Assembly: GCA_903907905.1 (NCBI GenBank)
Contig: CAIVPX010000138.1
Span: 1 to 48,470 of the forward strand
Origin: an uncultured bacterium
GTDB taxonomy: Bacteria; Pseudomonadota; Gammaproteobacteria; Burkholderiales; Burkholderiaceae_E
DNA: 48,470 nucleotides
Direction of reading: 5' to 3'
Below, piece by piece: positions 1 to 7,834 of this stretch (position 1 is the stretch's first letter; every line of letters begins with the position of its first letter). The notes under the pieces were generated by a model that saw only the letters and a list, made by a program, of their open reading frames with translations, was not told the DNA's origin and made no database searches. The position numbers and the translations under genes are program-made.

Positions 1-1
1 C

Positions 2-172
2 GCGACGCGGCAGGTGTTTCCGAGCGCACCCGCGACCAGCGTATTCGCGATCGGTGCAGGCTCATCCTTCACCTGGGTCGATCGTGAGCTGAATCTGGTG
101 GCCGTCGTTCGCTGGCTCGACCCGGATCATGCGGATGCGCTCTTTGGGCAGATTGCGCGGGCGCTCGCTTGA
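2..172 (+). CDS. Serine hydrolase (class C beta-lactamase family), C-terminal end only
   Basis: The reading frame enters from outside the window and ends at TGA 170-172, so only the last 56 residues are visible. They contain the end pattern of class C beta-lactamase/esterase-type serine hydrolases: a G-x-G-x-S segment, then WVDRELNLVAVVRWLD (the strand that closes the alpha/beta fold) and a short C-terminal helix. The catalytic SxxK and YxN motifs would lie upstream and cannot be checked. The substrate cannot be inferred, because this family includes esterases, peptidases and 6-aminohexanoate hydrolases. The gene converges on the TonB receptor, with about 95 bp between them. Confidence 0.7.
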   Translation, partial: ATRQVFPSAPATSVFAIGAGSSFTWVDRELNLVAVVRWLDPDHADALFGQIARALA

Positions 173-268
173 GCGACAGACCCGTCCCTCAGGCGGCTGC
201 GCGCTGCCCAGCCTTGCCCCTGGGCGTGCATTGCTGAGTGGCAGCGCCGCCCCTGCCTGTTGCGGACG

Positions 269-2608
269 CTAGAAGCCCGCCGTGACCGACAGTCTGAGGG
301 TCCGAGGCGCCGCGGCGAACAGATAGGTGCCGCCCCAGTAGGTGGTGGGAGCATCGCGCCAGTAGTGCCGATCGAACACATTGTCGATGCCAGCGCGCCA
401 GGTGAGCTGCCTGGCCCCCCCGCGCTGGCGCCAGACCACGGCGGTATCGAGCTGCCACCAGGCTGGCAGTTCGACCGAGTTGTCGCGTGTGACGGGCTTG
501 CGGTCGCTCCAGCTCAGGCGGTTCTGCCAGCTCAGGCCGGTCACCTCGGGTACCGCCCAGCTGAGCAGGCCCGACATCACCAGCGGCGCGGTGTTGGGCG
601 TGTGCTTGCCGATGAGCGTGGGGTCGGCGGCTCGGGTTGTTCTGGCGTCGAGCAGGGTTGCCTGAGCGGCCACCGTCCACGCGGGCGCAAGCCGGGTGGC
701 CAGCGCCAGCTCCAGCCCCCGGTGACGCAACTCGCGCGCCCCGGCGACCCGCAGCGGCGGGCTGCCCGCCGGCTGCTCGATGTCGTCGCTCATCGGACGA
801 TCGATCTCGAAGAGCGCAGCGCTCGCCAGTCCACCGCCCGCGATTTTTTGCTTGACCCCCGCCTCGAGCTGACGGCTGCGCAACGCGGGCAGCACCTGCC
901 CGGGGTTGCTGAAGCGGCTCGCGCGATTGGGCACGAACTCGCTCTCCACGCCCTGCCCGGCTGACACGTAGACAAAGCCGCCGGCCCAGGCCTGCCAGCC
1001 CAGCGCCGCCCAGGGCGTGGTGAACTGCTGTGAGTAGGCGACCGCCTGCGGGTCGCTCTCGTCGGTGCGTACGCTGGAGCGATCAAGCTGGGTGTGGCGC
1101 ACGCCCATCCAAAGCGACCAGGCCGGACTCAAGCGGATGACGTCGTTGAGATGCGTTTCGGTGCTGCGGGTGGTGCGCAGGGTGTTGAAGTCGAATCCGC
1201 CGGGCACTGGCTGAGCGGCCAGAACGGTCGGCGCAAAGACGTTGACTTCGCCCGCCCAGTTATAGGTTTGCAGCCGGTCATAGCGCTCGTCGTATTCGCT
1301 TCGTACGATGCCCGCCGATAGCTCGTGCCGCAGCCCGGCCGCCGTGAATTCGCCCTTGAGGTAGACCTCGGCCGAGCGCATGCTGCGGCGCTCGTTTTCG
1401 CTACGAAAGTCGTACAGGTCCATCGCGTAGTCGCTGCACATGCCCGGGTAGACGTTGTCGCGGTAACAGCCGTCGGGAAAGGCAAGGCGGTCATTGGTTC
1501 GGATGCGCTGGCTGCCGATCCGCAGCCCGCCCAGCCAGTCGTGACCGAGCGATTTCTGCAGTCTCAGCGAGCCCGTGAGGCTGCGGGTTTCAAAGGGCTG
1601 ACTCCAGGGCTGCGCATTGAGGTTGATGCGTGGGTCGATGGGCGCTGGCAAGGTGGTGCCGCCCAGCAGCCCATAGCCCGGTACGCTGATCTGGCGGGAG
1701 GTCTGCGACTCGAATTCGGCCTCCATCAGCCAGCCCTGCGGCAGTTTCAGATCGAAGAAGCCGCTGGCAAACTCGCGCGCACCCGGCGCGCTACGCGCCT
1801 GCGGCCGGCGCTCCTCAAGCGCGGCGTTGATGCGATAGCCGAATACGCTGTCCTCGCCGCTGCGGCCCCCCGCATCGCCGTGCAGCAGCATGGTGCCACG
1901 CTCCGACAGGCCGAGGTGCAATTCGCGCAGGGGCGTGGCCGTGGGGCGCTTGAGCACGTAGTTGACCAGACCGCCGGGTGCCGAGACGCCCGCCTGCATG
2001 CCCGCCACGCCGCGCAGGATCTCGATGCCCGTCTTGTTCTCGAGCGCAAGCGGCACGTGATTGGAGATCGGCATGCCGTCGCGTCGGTAGTTGAGCGCGT
2101 TGTCGAGCAGAAAGCCGCGCACCTGCAGGCTCTCGATGTAGCCGGTGGTGTTGTAGAAATCGCCCGCAGAGGCTTCGCCGCGCATGGCACTCGAGAGGCT
2201 GCCTGCGCCCGCATCGCGCAAGCCCTCGGCACGGATCACGCTGACGCTTTGCGGGGTCTCGGCCAGAGGCGAATCACCGATGGCGCCCACACCGGCGCGC
2301 ACGCTGTCGGGGCGAGCCGACCCGGCACGAACCTCCACGGGCGCAAGTGCGGGTGCGAGAGACGGCGCGCTGCCGGAGGCCGTCTGTGCCTGGACCGGGT
2401 TGGGGCGCAAGGCGGCTGCGGCCATCAGCAGGCTGAGCGAAACGGCGCCCGCGCACAGCAGGCGCTGGCCCGCGCCGGCGACCCGGATTGGGGTCCGCGC
2501 GGCCGGCACGGCACCGGTACGCACCGGGCCCGGGGTCGGGTGGGCGGGCCTCGGAGAGGCTGTGAGGCGGCCGGCAGGCGCTCGGGCGGTCGCTGACTGC
2601 GGTGTCAT
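269..2608 (-). CDS. TonB-dependent outer-membrane receptor under TPP riboswitch control
   Basis: This 779-residue protein has TonB-dependent siderophore-receptor architecture. A long N-terminal extension leads to a hydrophobic signal core at about residues 50-67, with likely cleavage after VQA near residue 74. The plug domain begins with GDSPLAETPQSVSVI at about 111-125 and continues with LQVRGF and a GGLVNYVLKRP segment. A 22-strand-type barrel follows and ends in Phe (LSVTAGF), the usual outer-membrane assembly signal. By family it would energise uptake across the outer membrane through TonB-ExbBD. Family naming would suggest ferric siderophores. The TPP riboswitch directly upstream and the PnuC/kinase neighbours instead suggest thiamine or a precursor; that is inference. 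The start is supported by an AGAAGGGA ribosome-binding site about 9 nt upstream of ATG 2608. The N-terminal 45 residues before the signal core are unusually long, so a later start is possible. Confidence 0.9.
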   Translation of the reverse strand: MTPQSATARAPAGRLTASPRPAHPTPGPVRTGAVPAARTPIRVAGAGQRLLCAGAVSLSLLMAAAALRPNPVQAQTASGSAPSLAPALAPVEVRAGSARPDSVRAGVGAIGDSPLAETPQSVSVIRAEGLRDAGAGSLSSAMRGEASAGDFYNTTGYIESLQVRGFLLDNALNYRRDGMPISNHVPLALENKTGIEILRGVAGMQAGVSAPGGLVNYVLKRPTATPLRELHLGLSERGTMLLHGDAGGRSGEDSVFGYRINAALEERRPQARSAPGAREFASGFFDLKLPQGWLMEAEFESQTSRQISVPGYGLLGGTTLPAPIDPRINLNAQPWSQPFETRSLTGSLRLQKSLGHDWLGGLRIGSQRIRTNDRLAFPDGCYRDNVYPGMCSDYAMDLYDFRSENERRSMRSAEVYLKGEFTAAGLRHELSAGIVRSEYDERYDRLQTYNWAGEVNVFAPTVLAAQPVPGGFDFNTLRTTRSTETHLNDVIRLSPAWSLWMGVRHTQLDRSSVRTDESDPQAVAYSQQFTTPWAALGWQAWAGGFVYVSAGQGVESEFVPNRASRFSNPGQVLPALRSRQLEAGVKQKIAGGGLASAALFEIDRPMSDDIEQPAGSPPLRVAGARELRHRGLELALATRLAPAWTVAAQATLLDARTTRAADPTLIGKHTPNTAPLVMSGLLSWAVPEVTGLSWQNRLSWSDRKPVTRDNSVELPAWWQLDTAVVWRQRGGARQLTWRAGIDNVFDRHYWRDAPTTYWGGTYLFAAAPRTLRLSVTAGF

Positions 2609-2714
2609 CGCTTGGTGTCCCTTCTGGCGCGCAGAAAGGCGAGCGAAACGCGGCGGGGACGCAAGCCCTTCGCCACCCTGCGGTGCGAACGCCTGTGCCC
2701 GGATCCGGTTTCGA

Positions 2715-2876
2715 ACGCTTCCCTGCGCAAGTGTTAACTTGATCAGGTTCCAAGGGTCTTTCTCACCCGTCCGCTTCGCGGACCGCAGTGCTCACGTGGT
2801 GCCGGCCAAGCGATGTGTGATCAGGCTTGCCGGACTGCCGTGTGCCCACTGCGGATTTGTGCGGGACCCCTAGCGC
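2715..2876 (-). promoter_or_regulatory. TPP (thiamine pyrophosphate, THI-box) riboswitch
   Basis: Read on the minus strand, the conserved THI-element blocks occur in order. AGGGGU (2871-2866) can pair with ACCC (P2). CCCG and CGGG close a long variable P3 arm. Then come UGAGA (2765-2761), the diagnostic GAACCUGAUC (2750-2741), a CAAGU-UAAC-ACUUG stem-loop in place of the usual CUGGAUAAUGCCAG, and GCAGGGAAGCG. The closing P1 helix is CGCU (2875-2872) with AGCG (2719-2716). The P3 arm is extended by roughly 80 nt, which this class tolerates. The element begins 11 nt after the kinase stop codon and ends about 107 nt before the TonB receptor start, so it controls the receptor. The expression platform between 2715 and 2609 has no obvious U-tract terminator, which favours translational control or an unrecognised alternative fold. 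Confidence 0.9.
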
Positions 2877-2885
2877 CGTCTGAAA

Positions 2886-2891
2886 ACTATA
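2886..2891 (-). promoter_or_regulatory. Candidate -10 box for the riboswitch transcript
   Basis: TATAGT on the minus strand (2891-2886) overlaps the TAG stop of the kinase gene. It would place the transcription start near 2879, about four nucleotides before the P1 helix of the TPP riboswitch. That spacing is what an autonomous riboswitch-receptor transcript would need. No good -35 hexamer was found 16-18 nt upstream, so the assignment rests on the -10 and its position. Confidence 0.45.
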
Positions 2892-3435
2892 CACGAGGGC
2901 CAGATGGCATGAGCGCCTCGAGGGCCATCTTCTCGCGGGCTTGCGGGCTGCCCTCAACCGCTGTGCAGGCAATGGTGTGGGCGGCCAGCAGTGCGCGCAG
3001 CCGGGCGTCGACCCGCTGGCGCATGGACTCGCCATCGCGCAGGAACCCGTCGGGTCTCCAGTCGATGGCGGGGCTGGTGAGCAGGGTATGGTGATAGCCG
3101 CGGTGCGCCTCGAGCGATTGCGCGAGCAGCGAGTCGTCATCAAAGTATTCGATACTGTAGGCGGCAGTCAGGAGCGGCGCGCAGTCGCAGACGACCCAGT
3201 TCAGGCCGAGGCGGTCGGCCTCGTGGAGGGCACGTTGCAGCCATAGCCGCTGGCCCTGCAGGATGTCACCTTGCTCCGGCGCGGTGGGGGGGCGTCCTTT
3301 GTCGAGGCACCAGTGCCTGAGATACTCGGGGACGACGTACGCGGGCAGCGCCCGCCCCAGGGCCTGGCTGAGCGTACTCTTGCCCGTGCATTCGGCGCCC
3401 AGCACCGCGACCACCTGAACCGACTGCGGCCTCAT
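2887..3435 (-). CDS. NadR-like P-loop kinase/ATPase (ribosylnicotinamide kinase family)
   Basis: The 182-residue protein opens with a Walker A loop, GAECTGKST (residues 13-21). It then has an aspartate-containing WVVCDCAP strand and a YFDDDS segment, typical of the NadR C-terminal ribosylnicotinamide-kinase domain (AAA_28 type). It lacks the NMN adenylyltransferase and HTH domains of full NadR. Its ATG overlaps the TGA of the upstream PnuC gene (ATGA, 3435-3432), so the two are translationally coupled. Known PnuC-NRK pairs trap the vitamin by phosphorylating it after import. Here it could phosphorylate nicotinamide riboside or, given the adjacent TPP riboswitch, thiamine. The sequence alone does not decide between them. 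Confidence 0.75.
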   Translation of the reverse strand: MRPQSVQVVAVLGAECTGKSTLSQALGRALPAYVVPEYLRHWCLDKGRPPTAPEQGDILQGQRLWLQRALHEADRLGLNWVVCDCAPLLTAAYSIEYFDDDSLLAQSLEAHRGYHHTLLTSPAIDWRPDGFLRDGESMRQRVDARLRALLAAHTIACTAVEGSPQAREKMALEALMPSGPRV

Positions 3436-4058
3436 GGTGAACCGAGGCGCTTGCGCCAGCGCATCAGTCCAGCCCCGGACAGGCCGAGCAGCAGCGCATA
3501 GAGCAGCACGGTCAGCCAGAGCGCCTTCCAGGCAAATAGCGCCATCGCGACTGCATTGACCACGATCCAGAGCGGCCAGGCCTCAAACAGTTTGCGGGCC
3601 AGCAGCGTCTGGGCGATGAGGCTCCCGGCGGTGGGAAAGCCATCGAACCAGGGCACATCGGTGTCGGTGTAGCGCGCGAGCAGGGCGCCCAGCACGAGCC
3701 AGGCCGCCAGCAGCGAAGCGAGGAGCGCAAGGGCCTGCAGCGGCCGCAGTCGACGGATGGGCAAGCGTCCGGCCTCGCCGGGTGCGTGCTCACCACCCTG
3801 CCCGGGCGGCCCGCCAAGCAGCCACGCCCGCCAACCCCAGATCGAGATCGCAATGAAAAAAAGTTGCAGCGCTGCGTCGCCGTACAACCGGTTGATGAAG
3901 AAAAGCCAGGCATAGAGGGCGCTCGCCGCGATGGAAAACGGCCACCCCCAATGGTTCTCCCACACGGTGAGCGCAACCCCTGCGAGTGCCAGCACGAAGG
4001 CCCAGGCCTCCAGCCAGCTGACCGGACTGCCTGCAAGCGTGAAGGCCGGGTCAAGCAT
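3432..4058 (-). CDS. PnuC/PnuT-family vitamin transporter
   Basis: This 208-residue, very hydrophobic protein has about seven membrane segments and PnuC-family motifs: WENHWGWPF at residues 33-41, WGWRAW at 74-79, and near the C-terminus a D-x-x-P-T-x-G-S segment followed by ARKxxExWPLW. PnuC homologues are facilitators whose substrate (nicotinamide riboside, thiamine, riboflavin) is usually read from gene context. PnuT versions lie next to TPP riboswitches. Here the downstream kinase overlaps by 4 bp, and a TPP-controlled outer-membrane receptor follows. The gene starts 29 bp after the MFS gene and is probably co-transcribed with it. Specificity for thiamine is an inference. Confidence 0.8.
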   Translation of the reverse strand: MLDPAFTLAGSPVSWLEAWAFVLALAGVALTVWENHWGWPFSIAASALYAWLFFINRLYGDAALQLFFIAISIWGWRAWLLGGPPGQGGEHAPGEAGRLPIRRLRPLQALALLASLLAAWLVLGALLARYTDTDVPWFDGFPTAGSLIAQTLLARKLFEAWPLWIVVNAVAMALFAWKALWLTVLLYALLLGLSGAGLMRWRKRLGSP

Positions 4059-4087
4059 GATGGACAGGGCGACGCTGAGGCGTGCGC

Positions 4088-5377
4088 TCAGGCCTGCCCG
4101 GCCTTGATGCGCGCCAGTCTTCTCAGGAGGAACACCCCGATCATCAGATTCATGAAGTTCCAGGCCAGGCCATTGATGAAGGCCGCGTCATAGGAGCCGG
4201 TCAGATCGAAGATTCGGCCCGATAGCCAGCCGCCCCAGGCCATGCCCAGCAGGGTGGCGGTCAGCACGATGCTTACCCGGGTGGCCGCGCCCTGCGCCGG
4301 AAAGTACTCACGCACGATGATCGTGTAAGACGGCACGATGCCTCCCTGGAAGAGCCCGAACAGGATCGCGATCGCGTAGAGCGAGTGCAGGCTGTCGAAG
4401 GGCAGGTAGAGCGCGAGGGCCACCGCCTGCATGATCGCGCCGAGGAGCAGCGTTCGCACGCCACCGATGCGGTCCGAAATGAAACCCGAGGCGAGCCGGC
4501 TCACGATGCCGAAGGCCAGCATGAGCGAGAGCATTTGGGCGCCGCTGGCCGCGCCATAGCCCAGATCGCTGCAGTAGGCGACGATATGCACTTGCGGCAT
4601 CGACATGGCCACGCAGCACCCGACACCTGCAAGACTCAGCAGAGCGAGTGCCTGGTTGGGGCTCATGCCGAAGGGACGCGCCGAGGGGCCGCCCGTGGAC
4701 CCGTTCGCTGCCGGGCCAGGGGGCGCGGTGCTCGCGGCGGGCGTATCGGTCATCGCAGCGGGCGCGGGCTCCGGGGCCGGTGCGCGCTTACGGTACAGCA
4801 TCACCAGTGGCGCGGTGCCCAGCGTGCAGACGATGCCCAGAACCAGATAGGCCGTTCGCCAGCCCCAGGCCTCGACCATGGTCTGCACGATGGGCGGCCA
4901 GATGGCGCCCGCCAGGTAGTTGCCGCTTGCGCAGATGGCCACCGCGATGCCCCGGCGGCGGGTGAACCACATCGAGGTATCGGCGATCAGCGGTGCGAAG
5001 CTGGAGGAGGTGCCGAGCAGGCCGATGACCAGGCCCTGAATGAGCGCGAATGAAAGAAGGCTGCCGGCAAATGAGGCGCCCACCAGACCCGCGCCGAGCA
5101 TCACGCAGCCGATGGTGAGCGGAACGACCACGCCCAGACGATCGGCCAGACGACCCATCAGCATGCCGCCGAGCCCGAAGCCGATCAGTGTCAGCGTGTA
5201 GGGTAAAGAGGCTTCGCCCCGCGCCACGCCAAATTCGGCCTGCACCGCCGGCAGCACGACCACCACCGAGTACATGCCTGCGCCATTGATGGTCATGATG
5301 GCGAGGCTCGTGAGCAGCCTTAGCCAGGCGAAACGGCTTTCGATGAGCGGGCTGGCGGGCAGAGCGTCAGATGACAT
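4088..5377 (-). CDS. Major facilitator superfamily transporter
   Basis: The 429-residue protein has about 12 membrane helices in two halves joined by a Pro/Ala/Gly-rich cytoplasmic linker (about residues 196-235). MFS signatures are visible: GRLADRLG in the loop between helices 2 and 3 (the G-x-L-a-D-r-x-G motif) and the related SGFISDRIGG in the second half. It resembles the oxalate/formate-antiporter-like and monocarboxylate MFS group. The substrate is unknown. It could belong to the vitamin module because it is followed after 29 bp by the PnuC-family gene. No Shine-Dalgarno sequence is evident before ATG 5377. An inverted repeat occupies that position instead. Confidence 0.8.
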   Translation of the reverse strand: MSSDALPASPLIESRFAWLRLLTSLAIMTINGAGMYSVVVVLPAVQAEFGVARGEASLPYTLTLIGFGLGGMLMGRLADRLGVVVPLTIGCVMLGAGLVGASFAGSLLSFALIQGLVIGLLGTSSSFAPLIADTSMWFTRRRGIAVAICASGNYLAGAIWPPIVQTMVEAWGWRTAYLVLGIVCTLGTAPLVMLYRKRAPAPEPAPAAMTDTPAASTAPPGPAANGSTGGPSARPFGMSPNQALALLSLAGVGCCVAMSMPQVHIVAYCSDLGYGAASGAQMLSLMLAFGIVSRLASGFISDRIGGVRTLLLGAIMQAVALALYLPFDSLHSLYAIAILFGLFQGGIVPSYTIIVREYFPAQGAATRVSIVLTATLLGMAWGGWLSGRIFDLTGSYDAAFINGLAWNFMNLMIGVFLLRRLARIKAGQA

Positions 5378-5380
5378 GGG

Positions 5381-5411
5381 GTGCGACCGGCGGGTGACTG
5401 TCCGGTCGCAC
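5381..5411. repeat. 10-bp perfect inverted repeat at the MFS gene start
   Basis: GTGCGACCGG (5381-5390) and CCGGTCGCAC (5402-5411) are exact inverted repeats with an 11-nt spacer. They lie 3 nt upstream of the MFS start codon, where a ribosome-binding site would be expected. It could be an operator or an mRNA hairpin limiting initiation. There is no T-run to make it an intrinsic terminator of a plus-strand transcript. Confidence 0.5.
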
Positions 5412-5423
5412 TATGCCACGGCA

Positions 5424-5437
5424 GGCCTGATCAGGCC
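5424..5437. repeat. 14-bp perfect palindrome GGCCTGATCAGGCC
   Basis: This self-complementary 14-mer lies between the Spy-like gene stop (5462) and the MFS start (5377), next to another inverted repeat. Its placement suggests a protein-binding site for control of the MFS-pnuC-kinase transcript. No regulator is encoded nearby, and random occurrence in GC-rich DNA is possible. Confidence 0.35.
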
Positions 5438-5461
5438 GCCGTGTCGAACCTGAACTGGCAT

Positions 5462-6019
5462 TCAGCTGCGATGATGCATGCCGGGCCCGTGACCGTCGTG
5501 CATGCGGCCTGGGCCCCGCCCCGGGCCAGCCTCCAGCCGTGTCTTGACCTGAGCCTGCTGCTCGGGGGTCAGCACCTTGAACACCTCGTTGTGCGTACGG
5601 GTGCGCAGCAAGGCCATGTCGGCCATGGCCCGGGAGGCCCGATCGGCGACCGCCTTGACGCGCCCCTCGTCGAGCTCGGTCGCGAGCGCCAGCGTGTGCA
5701 GCTCGCGCTGCGCCTGGCGCATCTGCCGGGCCTGCTCGCGCAAGGCGGGCGCCTGAGCGTGCATGATCCCGAAGACACGATCGCGCTGCGCCTCCGTCAG
5801 GTCGAGGCCCTGGAGCAAGCCTCGGCCCATCGAACCCAAACCCTCCGCCCCCATGTGAGCGGGGTGCATCGCACCGCCGCGGTGGGTCAGCCCGTGAGGG
5901 TGCCCCGGTCGGTCGGCGCCGGTCGCTGTCGGTGAGCCCTGAGCGAACGCGCTGGTGGCGAGCGCTGTCGTGATTGAAAAAGCGGCCGCGAGGGCGGCGA
6001 GATGCTGACGTGAGTTCAT
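5462..6019 (-). CDS. Spy/CpxP-family periplasmic protein
   Basis: This 185-residue protein has a cleavable signal peptide (hydrophobic core about residues 7-24, AFA-Q cleavage near 27). It carries the two LTxxQ motifs that define the Spy/CpxP fold, LTEAQ and LTPEQ, within an all-helical, charged region. Both ends are rich in His, Gly and Met (GHPHGLTHRGG near the N-terminus, HDGHGPGMHH at the C-terminus), suggesting metal binding as in the related ZraP/CnrX-type sensors. The family acts as ATP-independent chaperones or envelope-stress/metal sensors in the periplasm. No two-component system is adjacent. Confidence 0.8.
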   Translation of the reverse strand: MNSRQHLAALAAAFSITTALATSAFAQGSPTATGADRPGHPHGLTHRGGAMHPAHMGAEGLGSMGRGLLQGLDLTEAQRDRVFGIMHAQAPALREQARQMRQAQRELHTLALATELDEGRVKAVADRASRAMADMALLRTRTHNEVFKVLTPEQQAQVKTRLEAGPGRGPGRMHDGHGPGMHHRS

Positions 6020-6241
6020 GAATAGGCTCCGTGGGGGTGTTGAGAGTGTGCGGTTGAGCCGATGACAGGTCGCGACCGCATGAAGCCATCTTAGGCTGAT
6101 GCAGGCGAGCTCGGCCCCGCCGGGCTGTTAGCGTTCGTAAGCATTCGTGTCGCCCTGCGCCCGGAGCGCTTGGCCCGGTAAACTCTGTCGCCTTTGAGGC
6201 CCGAGTGGGCTTGCGCCGTTCATCTGGCAGGGGGAAATGCA

Positions 6242-7237
6242 ATGAAAGCAGCATGGTACGAAAGCAAGGGCCCGGCAGCCGAGGTTCTCAAGCTCGGCGA
6301 TTTGCCCGATCCGATACCGGCGGCGGGTGAAGTGCGGGTGCGTGTGCACGTGTCGGCCGTCAACCCGTCGGATACCAAAGGTCGGGGTGGCGCGCGCGGC
6401 AATATCCGAATGCCGTTTCCGCGGGTGATTCCGCACCAGGATGGCGCGGGCGTCATCGATCAGGTCGGCGAGGGTGTGGATCAGGCGCGAATCGGTGAGC
6501 GGGTGTGGGTGTACGAGGCGACCCAGGGGCGAGCCTTCGGTACTGCCGCCCAGTTCACGACCGTACCGGCGCACAAGGCGGTGCGACTGCCCGATGGCGT
6601 CAGTTTCGAGGCCGGCGCCTGCATGGGCATCCCGGCGATGACGGCGCACCGCTGCGTGTTTGCTGACGGCCCGGTCACCGGGCGCAATGTCCTGGTGCAA
6701 GGTGGTGCGGGCGCGGTCGGGTACTACGCGGTGCAGATGGCGAGGCTGGGCGGCGCAGCCAAGGTGCTGGCCACGGTCAGCCGTGAGGAGCAGGCCAAGC
6801 GCGCGCTCGAGGCGGGTGCTCACGCCGTGATTCAGTACAAAACCGAAAACCTGGTCGAGCGCGTGGCGCAGTTGCTTGGTGGCAATGCCCGACTGGATCG
6901 GGTGATCGAAGTGGCGGCCGGGGTCAATCTGGCGGCCGACGTCGAGATGATGGCGCCGCGTGGGGTCATCGCCGCCTACGCCTCCGATGCCGTACCGCAG
7001 CCGCCGCTACCGTTCTGGCCCATGCTGTCGAAAGACCTGACCCTGCGCTGCGTGCTGGTTTACGTGATGTCCGACGAGGCACATGCCGAGGCGGTGCAGT
7101 ACATCACCCGGACGCTCGAGGCAGGTGCTTTTGTGCATCAGGTGCACCGCGTGTTCGAGCATGACCAGATCGTCGAGGCCCATCAGGCCTGCGAGTCGAT
7201 GAGCAACGTCGGCAAGGTCCTGGTGCGCATCGCCTGA
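6242..7237 (+). CDS. NADPH:quinone oxidoreductase (zinc-less MDR alcohol-dehydrogenase family)
   Basis: The 331-residue MDR-superfamily protein has an N-terminal GroES-like domain (MKAAWYESKGPA... VNPSDTKGRGG) and a Rossmann domain with GGAGAVGYYAVQMA at about residues 155-168, the AxxGxxG-type NADPH loop of the QOR group. Structural and catalytic zinc cysteines are absent, as expected for quinone or enone reductases. ATG 6242 is chosen because an AGGGGGA site lies about 6 nt upstream and homology begins at MKAAW. An in-frame upstream start at 6194 would add 16 unlikely residues. It stands alone between divergent and convergent neighbours, and its physiological substrate is unknown. Confidence 0.85.
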   Translation: MKAAWYESKGPAAEVLKLGDLPDPIPAAGEVRVRVHVSAVNPSDTKGRGGARGNIRMPFPRVIPHQDGAGVIDQVGEGVDQARIGERVWVYEATQGRAFGTAAQFTTVPAHKAVRLPDGVSFEAGACMGIPAMTAHRCVFADGPVTGRNVLVQGGAGAVGYYAVQMARLGGAAKVLATVSREEQAKRALEAGAHAVIQYKTENLVERVAQLLGGNARLDRVIEVAAGVNLAADVEMMAPRGVIAAYASDAVPQPPLPFWPMLSKDLTLRCVLVYVMSDEAHAEAVQYITRTLEAGAFVHQVHRVFEHDQIVEAHQACESMSNVGKVLVRIA

Positions 7238-7263
7238 GGCGATGCGTCCCGCTCTCGGCAAGG

Positions 7264-7294
7264 CCTTGCACCCCGGCGTTTTTCGGGCGCAAGG
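7264..7294. terminator. Weak convergent hairpin between quinone oxidoreductase and phasin genes
   Basis: CCTTGC (7264-7269) and GCAAGG (7289-7294) form a 6-bp stem around an inner CCGG/CGGG pairing and a loop containing a TTTTT run. It lies between two convergent stop codons. No T-tract follows on either strand, so it is only a candidate. Confidence 0.3.
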
Positions 7295-7303
7295 TCAGGC
7301 GCC

Positions 7304-7834
7304 TTACGCGCGCTTCTTGCCGTTGCCGCGGCCCGCTGCACCGGCAATGCTCGAATCGGCCATTTCGGTGAACGTGCGGCCGGCCTGATTCACCTGCTCG
7401 TAGGCGGCCTGCGCGGCAGCCAGCGACTGCTGGATGAAGGCCACGGCGCCCTCCGATCCTGAGGGCGCGTTGCGAGCGAGTGTCTGAACCGCGTCGGCGA
7501 GCTGCTGGTTGCTGGCTGCTACCTGACGCTCGACCATCGAGGCAAAGCCGCTGTTGGCATCGCGATAGATGGCGTACACGGCCTTGGCGTAGGCCGCGAA
7601 CTGATCCTGCGGCGGGCGCGCCAGACTGGTCACCAGATCGGTCAGCGCCTTCGTGTCGCGGGCCGCGAGCAGGGCGTTGATCTGTTCGCTCGAGTGCTCG
7701 AGCGAGCTGCGAGCCGTTTGCATGTTGAGCTGAGCGAGCTTTTGCAGGCCCTCCAGCGTTTTTTCGGCGGCCTGGCGCGAGGTTTCAAGCGCTTCGGCCT
7801 GCAGCTTCATCATCGATTCGGGTTGCGTGATCAT
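7304..7834 (-). CDS. phaP: Phasin (PHA granule-associated protein)
   Basis: The 176-residue, almost entirely helical protein shows the phasin_2 pattern. There is an N-terminal amphipathic region (QAEALETSRQAAEKTLEGLQKLAQLNMQ), repeated heptad-like Ala/Gln/Leu segments and a basic, low-complexity tail (GRGNGKKRA). Phasins coat polyhydroxyalkanoate granules in the cytoplasm and control their size and number. The start at 7834 has a GAGG site 7 nt upstream. The gene is monocistronic, and two near-identical TGC-rich boxes lie upstream, which would fit PhaR repression. No PHA synthase genes are in the window. Confidence 0.85.
   Translation of the reverse strand: MITQPESMMKLQAEALETSRQAAEKTLEGLQKLAQLNMQTARSSLEHSSEQINALLAARDTKALTDLVTSLARPPQDQFAAYAKAVYAIYRDANSGFASMVERQVAASNQQLADAVQTLARNAPSGSEGAVAFIQQSLAAAQAAYEQVNQAGRTFTEMADSSIAGAAGRGNGKKRA

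Noticed and set aside
1325-2596. 423-codon plus-strand open frame
   Set aside because: Antisense to the TonB receptor. Its composition (Arg/Ala/Gly-rich, no family motifs) is a GC-driven shadow of that gene.
5378-5461. Second TPP riboswitch before the MFS gene
   Set aside because: GGGGTGC-like letters occur, but the UGAGA and GAACCUGAUC core blocks are absent. The palindrome GGCCTGATCAGGCC only superficially resembles the core.
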